Shown here: positions 1 to 7,630 of the stretch, in pieces | Numbering within the stretch: the first letter of the stretch is position 1 | Layout of the letters: every line of letters begins with the position of its first letter | DNA from: an uncultured Bacteroidota bacterium | Lineage (GTDB): Bacteria; Bacteroidota; Ignavibacteria; UBA10030; UBA8401 | Reading direction: 5' to 3' | DNA: 7,630 nucleotides | NCBI GenBank assembly: GCA_937920105.1 | Contig: CALETH010000013.1 | Location: 1 to 7,630 of the forward strand | Program-made: the position numbers and the translations under genes | Notes under the pieces: generated by a model | What the model was told of the DNA's origin: nothing | Databases searched by the model: none | The model's input: the letters and a program-made list of their open reading frames with translations, nothing else

Positions 1-190
<190 letters not shown>

Positions 191-218
191 CGTGTAGTGG
201 CTTTGCTGACGGAGATAT

Positions 219-291
219 GGGGCTATAGCTCAACTGGGAGAGCGCCTGCCTTGCACGCAGGAGGTTAACGGTTCGACCCCGTTTAGCTCCA
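219..291 (+). tRNA. trnA: tRNA-Ala (anticodon TGC)
   Basis: A full cloverleaf folds. The acceptor stem GGGGCTA (219-225) pairs with TAGCTCC (284-290) with one G-U pair, and the discriminator is A291. The anticodon stem CCTGC (245-249) pairs with GCAGG (257-261) around CTTGCAC, giving anticodon TGC at 252-254. The T stem AACGG (267-271) pairs with CCGTT (279-283) around TTCGACC. CCA is not encoded. It lies 28 bases after tRNA-Ile, in the usual Ile-Ala order of bacterial rrn spacers, and is released from the same precursor. Confidence 0.98.
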
Positions 292-298
292 CAAAAAA

Positions 299-312
299 TG
301 TTCTTTGAAAAT
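299..312 (+). promoter_or_regulatory. boxA-like rRNA antitermination element
   Basis: TGTTCTTTGAAAAT lies just after tRNA-Ala and before 23S. It resembles the boxA consensus TGCTCTTTA-A-CA, bound as RNA by NusB/NusE to keep RNA polymerase elongating through untranslated rRNA genes. Copies between the spacer tRNAs and 23S are common in bacterial rrn operons. The call rests on similarity and position only. Confidence 0.65.
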
Positions 313-353
313 TGAAATTATAATATAAAATCCATATAAGTTTATTAATGCAT

Positions 354-395
354 TAAAGAATAGTATTTTCTATAGTGTCTTTAATAAAGATTTTT

Positions 396-397
<2 letters not shown>
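354..397 (+). other. 5' strand of the 23S processing stalk
   Basis: This segment pairs with 3404-3447 in an imperfect helix of 44 positions bracketing 23S. Only four positions fail to pair (392 and 393, T-T; 370, C-A; 360, A-G), and the rest are Watson-Crick or G-U. In bacteria such stalks are the RNase III substrate that frees pre-23S. A 12-base perfect palindrome, TTAATGCATTAA (345-356), overlaps its outer end and could form a competing local hairpin or pair between molecules. Confidence 0.85.
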
Positions 398-3403
<3,006 letters not shown>

Positions 3404-3408
<5 letters not shown>

Positions 3409-3447
3409 TATTTTTATTAAGGATACTATAAAAAATATTAGTTTTTA
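3404..3447 (+). other. 3' strand of the 23S processing stalk
   Basis: This is the partner of 354-397. It starts in the last bases of 23S and runs about 40 bases into the 23S-5S spacer. The best uninterrupted run is 3410-3430 pairing with 371-391 (21 pairs, including G-U). The remaining spacer, 3448-3495, is AT-rich and shows no gene. Confidence 0.85.
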
Positions 3448-3495
3448 TCATTATTAAATTTTTAGATTTTTTATTATAGATTTCAATTTTTTTAT

Positions 3496-3611
<116 letters not shown>

Positions 3612-3620
3612 TTTAAATGT

Positions 3621-3658
3621 AAAAAACCCTTTATGATTTTTTCGTAAAGGGTTTTTTT
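3621..3658. terminator. Bidirectional intrinsic terminator
   Basis: AAAAAACCCTTTA (3621-3633) is perfectly complementary to TAAAGGGTTTTTT (3645-3657), giving a 13-pair stem around an 11-base loop. The run of T at 3652-3658 serves the + strand (end of the rRNA operon, ten bases after 5S). The A run at 3621-3626 becomes a U tract on the - strand, where the convergent gene stops 32 bases away at 3690. One hairpin can therefore end both transcripts. The G/C core is only three pairs, so strength depends on the A-U flanks. Confidence 0.9.
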
Positions 3659-3689
3659 ATTTATTTCTCAGTACTCTTTAAGATATTTT

Positions 3690-6212
3690 TTATGTATCTC
3701 GCCATTCTGCAATTTTTTCTTTGTATTCTTCCATAAGTGTTGTTGCAACATTTTTATCATGTGCTTCTACATGAAGATGAAAAAATGGTCTTTCTCTATC
3801 GGGCCAAAGTAAAATGGAGGTTGTGTTACTGCTTTTATCGAGAAAAATTTTTACACCATCAATAAGTGTTCTTTCAAATTGTTCGGTGTTTTGCATTGCA
3901 TAGCGCATAACTTTTCCTTTATCTTCCCACGGACAGTGAAGACTTTGTTTTATCATAAATAATTTTGGTAATTGGGCATCCAATTCTCCAAAACGTTTTC
4001 CTGTTGTGGCAAGCATTTCAAGAATTTTTGCTACACTGTACATCCCATCACTTGCAAAAAGAAAATCTGTAAAAATAAATCCACCTTTTGTACCTCCAAC
4101 AAATTTTACATCTTTTGATGTTGCGGCTTCCATGAGTGCGAGATGACTATCGCGAGTTTTTAAAATTTCTACTCCTAATGATTTAGTGATTAAGTCAATT
4201 TCTGCAGAGGCAGTTATTGGAACAGCAATTTTTTTTGCATCTGGATACATGGTGAGAAATAAATATGTAATTAGTGTTAATAAACGGTCACTGGTAATAT
4301 GATTTCCATTTTCATCAACAATAAAAATTTTCTCTCCACCAGCATCCATTAAAAATCCAACATCGTATTTTAATGAGGTAACGATGTGTGAAAGTTTTTC
4401 TATTGATGATTTAAATTCTTCTTTGTTGCGTGTTAATTTTTTTGGGTCAAGGTAAGCATTTTGTGCAACTACTTGGCATTGAAGTGAGCCGAGTATGTTT
4501 GGAAAAATTGTAGAAGTAATTCCGTTGGCGTAATCAATTGCTAATGTGAGTTGTGCTTGAGAGATTTTTTGTGTATTAATTTCTGAAAGAAATTTTTCAA
4601 TATAACTTTCTTGCGCACGTTCTGGAAAACTCACGCTGCCAACATCTTCACTTTTTGCTCGGGGAAAATCTTCTCCAAAAAATAATCGTTCTACGGATTT
4701 TGCTTTGTTTGTGGGAAGGTCTTTTCCATTAGAATCAAAAATAATAATATCAGTGAGGTTTTTGTTGAATGGTGATTTTCGTACGTGAATTCCACCAACA
4801 TATTTTCCGCTGCGAAGTTCTTGACGTAAAATTGGGATGGATGTTGCACGAAGGTCGCACGCATTAATTCCTGCGGACATCAATCCGCACATGATTGCAC
4901 GATTAATCATTCTCGAAACATTATCGGCATCGCGAGAGGTTACAACGGATTTTACTTTTCCAGAAAATGTGTTGCTCACAAATGCTCCAAATGCTGCTCC
5001 GAGTTTTGCTCCAAATTCCGGGTCCATTTCTATATTTGATAAACCAGTGATTCGTGAATCATTAAAAAGTTCTTTTAACCATCTATCTTCCCAAACTAAA
5101 CTTCGTGTTAAGATTGCTCCATCATCTACTTCTTTTTCTGGCCAAAGTTTTATGTTTGGTGCAAGTGTACTTTCTTTTCCAATCAAACATTTATCGGAAA
5201 TAAAAACATTTTCGTTAATTCGTGCATTATCTCCAATGTTACACCATTTACCAACAACGCATGAAGAAAGTTCTGCTGATTTTCCAATTGTTGTTTTTGA
5301 CCATATAATAGAATTGTTTATTATTGCTCCATCTTCAATAATACAATAATCTCCAATAACGGATTGGGTGATTTTTACATTTTTTCCGATAGTGCAATTT
5401 TTTCCGATAATAATTTTTCCTGATAAATTTTCTTTGTCTGTGTGGATGACAGAATTTTCTCCTACATAATAATCATTGTGTTTTTTTTCTTCATACGAAA
5501 TTTGTACGGCATTGTTGAGTATATCAAAATGTGCTTCTTGATATTCATTGAGATTTCCAATATCTCTCCAATATCCTTCAGCAACGTAGCCATATAATCC
5601 CATATTTTTTTCTAAAAGATGTGGAAATAAATTTTTGCTAAAATCAAAATCTTTTTGATAGGGAATTAATTGCAATATTTCTGGTTCCATGATATAAATT
5701 CCAGTGTTGATAGTATCGCTAAATACTTCTCCCCATGATGGTTTTTCAAGAAATCGAGTAATTTTTCCTTCGTTGTTTGTAATAACAACTCCAAATTGGA
5801 GTGGATTTTTTGCTCGCGTAAGAACAATTGTTGCTTTGGCTTTTTTTTCTTCGTGAAAGGCAATTGCTTTTGTTAAATCAAAATCAGTAAGAACATCTCC
5901 ACTAATGATAATAAACCGTTTGTCAAGAAATTCTGCGGCGTTGCGTACGCTTCCAGCGGTTCCGTAATCGGCTTCTGCTTTTTTATAATTCATTTTTACA
6001 CCAAAATTCTCCCCGTCCCCAAAATATGATGTAATGATGTCGGATTGATAAAATAGTGTGGCAAGTATTTCGGTGATTCCATGTTTTTTTAGTAGATTAA
6101 CAATATGTTCCATCATTGGTTTATTGACCATGGGGACCATTGGTTTTGGAATATTGCAGGTGAGTGGACGAAGTCGTGTTCCGAATCCGCCGGACATGAT
6201 AACGGCTTTCAT
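3690..6212 (-). CDS. Fused mannose-1-phosphate guanylyltransferase / phosphomannomutase-like protein (840 aa)
   Basis: It is a cytoplasmic fusion enzyme, probably making GDP-mannose or a related nucleotide sugar for surface glycans. Residues 1-235 are a nucleotidyltransferase: MSGGFGTRLRPLT (6-18) is the nucleotide-binding signature, K23 follows in IPKP, D106 (SGD) and D217 (WRDIG) are the likely metal ligands, EKP is at 156-158 and NTG at 169-171. Residues 250-370 are hexapeptide repeats of a left-handed beta-helix (IGKNCTIGKN, IGDYCIIEDG). Residues 385-840 are a four-part phosphohexomutase fold. Ser480 (GGIHVRKSP) aligns with the phosphoserine of GGIMITASHNP. Other mutase motifs are altered: DAGGEK (623-628) for DGDGDR, GGTKGG (706-711) for the GE-SGH sugar loop, WPDRERP (803-809) for RPSGTEP. 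Overall length and order match fused proteins I recall from Cyanobacteria and other phyla, about 840 aa. The ATG at 6212 has an in-frame TAA 15 bases before it and no Shine-Dalgarno. The family is sure; mannose specificity and mutase activity are inferred. Confidence 0.88.
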   Translation of the reverse strand: MKAVIMSGGFGTRLRPLTCNIPKPMVPMVNKPMMEHIVNLLKKHGITEILATLFYQSDIITSYFGDGENFGVKMNYKKAEADYGTAGSVRNAAEFLDKRFIIISGDVLTDFDLTKAIAFHEEKKAKATIVLTRAKNPLQFGVVITNNEGKITRFLEKPSWGEVFSDTINTGIYIMEPEILQLIPYQKDFDFSKNLFPHLLEKNMGLYGYVAEGYWRDIGNLNEYQEAHFDILNNAVQISYEEKKHNDYYVGENSVIHTDKENLSGKIIIGKNCTIGKNVKITQSVIGDYCIIEDGAIINNSIIWSKTTIGKSAELSSCVVGKWCNIGDNARINENVFISDKCLIGKESTLAPNIKLWPEKEVDDGAILTRSLVWEDRWLKELFNDSRITGLSNIEMDPEFGAKLGAAFGAFVSNTFSGKVKSVVTSRDADNVSRMINRAIMCGLMSAGINACDLRATSIPILRQELRSGKYVGGIHVRKSPFNKNLTDIIIFDSNGKDLPTNKAKSVERLFFGEDFPRAKSEDVGSVSFPERAQESYIEKFLSEINTQKISQAQLTLAIDYANGITSTIFPNILGSLQCQVVAQNAYLDPKKLTRNKEEFKSSIEKLSHIVTSLKYDVGFLMDAGGEKIFIVDENGNHITSDRLLTLITYLFLTMYPDAKKIAVPITASAEIDLITKSLGVEILKTRDSHLALMEAATSKDVKFVGGTKGGFIFTDFLFASDGMYSVAKILEMLATTGKRFGELDAQLPKLFMIKQSLHCPWEDKGKVMRYAMQNTEQFERTLIDGVKIFLDKSSNTTSILLWPDRERPFFHLHVEAHDKNVATTLMEEYKEKIAEWRDT

Positions 6213-6494
6213 AGGTTTAGATTTTTTTTAAGAAGATTGTAGAAGAGAAAAATATATAATTAGTGTAAATAAAAAAATGATATGGAACAATATTTTGTAG
6301 AGTTGTACAGTTTTATGGTGGTGGTATTGCTCATTGACTTTGGAAGAGAGTTTGTATAAATTTATATCTTAATTATTTTTGTAACAGTATCAATTTTCAA
6401 AAATGGATTCTCGCTAAATCCGCCTCTAGCGGAGTGCGGGAATGGCGTTGTTTCTTTGTTTAGTTTAATTTAACGTTTTTGTAATAACTATAGA
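6213..6494. other. Divergent intergenic region with no convincing promoter
   Basis: These 282 bases separate two divergently oriented genes, so promoters for both should lie here. The DNA is strongly AT-rich and offers many weak matches to -10 boxes, but I found no -35/-10 pair or FCB-type -33/-7 pair with good spacing on either strand. Neither start codon has a Shine-Dalgarno sequence: CTAAACCT precedes the - strand ATG and AACTATAGA precedes the + strand ATG. The only compositional oddity is the GC-rich segment near 6411-6447, described separately. Confidence 0.7.
6419..6433. repeat. GC-rich intergenic hairpin (possible dispersed repeat)
   Basis: TCCGC (6419-6423) and GCGGA (6429-6433) form a perfect 5-pair inverted repeat around CTCTA, followed by GTGCGGGAATGGCG. 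The block 6411-6447 is markedly richer in G and C than the surrounding intergenic DNA. It is not followed by a T run on the + strand or an A run before it that would make a good terminator. The layout (short GC inverted repeat next to a CATTCCCGC motif on the - strand) recalls dispersed intergenic repeats of other bacteria. Only one copy is in the window, so repeat status is a guess. Confidence 0.35.
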
Positions 6495-7630
6495 ATGAAA
6501 GAATATACCTTATCAGATTTTGTTGATAATAATAATGGTTCTTCCGGAGAGTTAAAGGGAGAGTTTAATGTTGTTATTACAAGAATTTTAAATCTTATAA
6601 AAGAAGTATGTTTTGCTCATACGGTTTCTTTTTTTTGGGTTAATCGCACAACGCAAAATTTAGTGCTTGAGGCAAAAATAACGGAAAGCAATTTTTATAG
6701 TTTTGAAAGAAAATATCAATTTCGTGATGATATTATTAGTCGGGTTGCAATCAATGGTTCGCCGGAAATTATTACGAATATAGCAACTTCTGCGGAAAAA
6801 GATATAATTCCATATTATACAAAACCGCAAGGAATAAAATCCATGGTAGTTGTTCCTGTGGCATATCCAACTGCTTCAAAAGTCTCAAATCCTGTTGCTG
6901 TTATTGTTTTAGATAGTGCTGTTGAAGATGAGTTTGGTGATGAAACGTTGGTAATTTTGAGTTCTTTTACAAAATTATTTTCTCGCATTCTTCAAACGTA
7001 TACTCAGGTGTATGATTTGATGGCTGATGTTGAAACGAAAAAATTGGAAACACAATTACGCGAGCAAATTTTTTCTTTAACAACTCCACAAGAAATTGTG
7101 GAAATATTTTTAGAAAAAATTTCTACGATAATTTCTTATAATGCTGTGAGTATTGTTTTGTATGATGAACAAAAAAAATGTTGGGATATTGTTGCAACAA
7201 AATTACATAAACAAAATACCTATCTTCCAATTCATCATACTGTTGATATTGAACATAGTTTGGTTGGAAATGCTCTTCAACATAAAACGGTTCAACATAT
7301 AAAAGATATTGCTCAACTTTCGCAACCACGTTTTTCATTTAATGAAAAACAATTAATTATTTCCAATTCCGGAACATTTCTCGCTCTTCCAATTATAACA
7401 TCAGAGCAGTGTTGTGGTGTTCTCACAATAGAATCTCAAGAAAAAGATGCATACTCATCAACTGATATTGTTAATATTCAGCATTTGATTTCTCTTCTTT
7501 CGTTAGCGTTGGAATTGCAACGAAAGAATTTCTTAATTGAAAATTATATTTCTCTTGAAGAAAATACCAAAGTTTATACAAAACAATTTTTTCATAAAAG
7601 ATTGGAAGAGGAGTTTCGTAGAAATTACGA
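6495..7630 (+). CDS. Tandem GAF-domain signalling protein, probable divergent GGDEF output domain (partial, 3' end missing)
   Basis: The frame is open from ATG 6495 to the window edge (378 codons plus 2 bases). The start is well supported: an in-frame TAA lies at 6471-6473 and there is no other ATG between, though no Shine-Dalgarno is visible. GAF 1 covers about residues 24-170, with strands VSFFWV (44-49), SMVVVPV (116-122) and VAVIVLDS (134-141). A charged helix, about 176-195, links it to GAF 2, about 196-340: AVSIVLYDE (217-225), SLVGNALQHK (255-264), FLALPI (295-300), CGVLTIES (307-314). Each domain keeps the GAF order of strand, helix, 'I..V/A...' turn and late strands; the ligand is unknown. 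From 355, EENTKVYTKQFFHKRLEEEF resembles the start of GGDEF domains (D-LTGLYNRR-F--L-EE), but the LTGLYN box is poorly kept. No signal peptide or membrane segment is seen, so it is likely cytoplasmic. A histidine kinase or HTH output cannot be excluded. Confidence 0.82.
   Translation, partial: MKEYTLSDFVDNNNGSSGELKGEFNVVITRILNLIKEVCFAHTVSFFWVNRTTQNLVLEAKITESNFYSFERKYQFRDDIISRVAINGSPEIITNIATSAEKDIIPYYTKPQGIKSMVVVPVAYPTASKVSNPVAVIVLDSAVEDEFGDETLVILSSFTKLFSRILQTYTQVYDLMADVETKKLETQLREQIFSLTTPQEIVEIFLEKISTIISYNAVSIVLYDEQKKCWDIVATKLHKQNTYLPIHHTVDIEHSLVGNALQHKTVQHIKDIAQLSQPRFSFNEKQLIISNSGTFLALPIITSEQCCGVLTIESQEKDAYSSTDIVNIQHLISLLSLALELQRKNFLIENYISLEENTKVYTKQFFHKRLEEEFRRNY

Noticed and set aside
345..356. 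Perfect palindrome TTAATGCATTAA considered as a protein operator
   Set aside because: It lies inside the transcribed rRNA spacer and overlaps the 23S processing stalk, so an RNA role or chance in AT-rich DNA is more likely.
4837..5349. A 170-codon open frame on the + strand
   Set aside because: It is antisense to the well-supported fused nucleotidyltransferase gene and shows no domain; a shadow of that gene's codon bias.
5666..5863. A 65-codon lysine-rich - strand frame
   Set aside because: It overlaps the fused enzyme gene in another frame, and its composition reflects AT-rich sequence.
6282..6359. A 25-codon + strand frame (starting MEQYFVELYSF) in the divergent intergenic region
   Set aside because: It is short, has no ribosome binding site, no recognisable motif and no downstream partner; chance is the simplest explanation.
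7123..7338. A 71-codon - strand frame
   Set aside because: It is antisense to the GAF-domain gene, which has clear domain patterns throughout this stretch.

Overview
The window comes from an AT-rich bacterial chromosome. It holds the distal part of a ribosomal RNA operon on the + strand (16S 3' end, tRNA-Ile, tRNA-Ala, 23S, 5S, terminator), a large sugar-nucleotide enzyme gene on the - strand that converges on the operon, and the first 378 codons of a GAF-domain signalling gene on the + strand that runs off the right edge.

The 16S tail, the 5S sequence, the Ile(GAT)-Ala(TGC) spacer, tRNAs without encoded CCA, and two protein genes without visible Shine-Dalgarno sequences together suggest a member of the FCB (Fibrobacterota-Chlorobiota-Bacteroidota) assemblage, perhaps an Ignavibacteria/Kapabacteria-like lineage. 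This placement is from memory of rRNA signatures, has moderate to low confidence, and should be tested with the full rRNAs.

Layout: bases 1-3611 are the rRNA operon, with a boxA-like element before 23S and a very long base-paired processing stalk around 23S. Bases 3621-3658 form a strong hairpin with T/A tracts on both sides, which can terminate the operon and the convergent gene. Bases 3690-6212 (-) encode an 840-residue fusion of a mannose-1-phosphate guanylyltransferase-like nucleotidyltransferase, a left-handed beta-helix, and a phosphohexomutase-like domain whose catalytic motifs are strongly altered. Bases 6213-6494 separate it from the divergent gene and contain one small GC-rich hairpin island. 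Bases 6495-7630 (+) encode two GAF domains followed by what looks like the start of a divergent GGDEF domain.

The fusion enzyme probably supplies a nucleotide sugar (GDP-mannose is the best guess) for surface polysaccharide or glycan. The GAF protein is probably a sensory regulator. Nothing shows that the two act together; they are divergent neighbours. I see no mobile element, CRISPR array, phage gene or defence system. Apart from the points listed as findings this is an ordinary housekeeping region.
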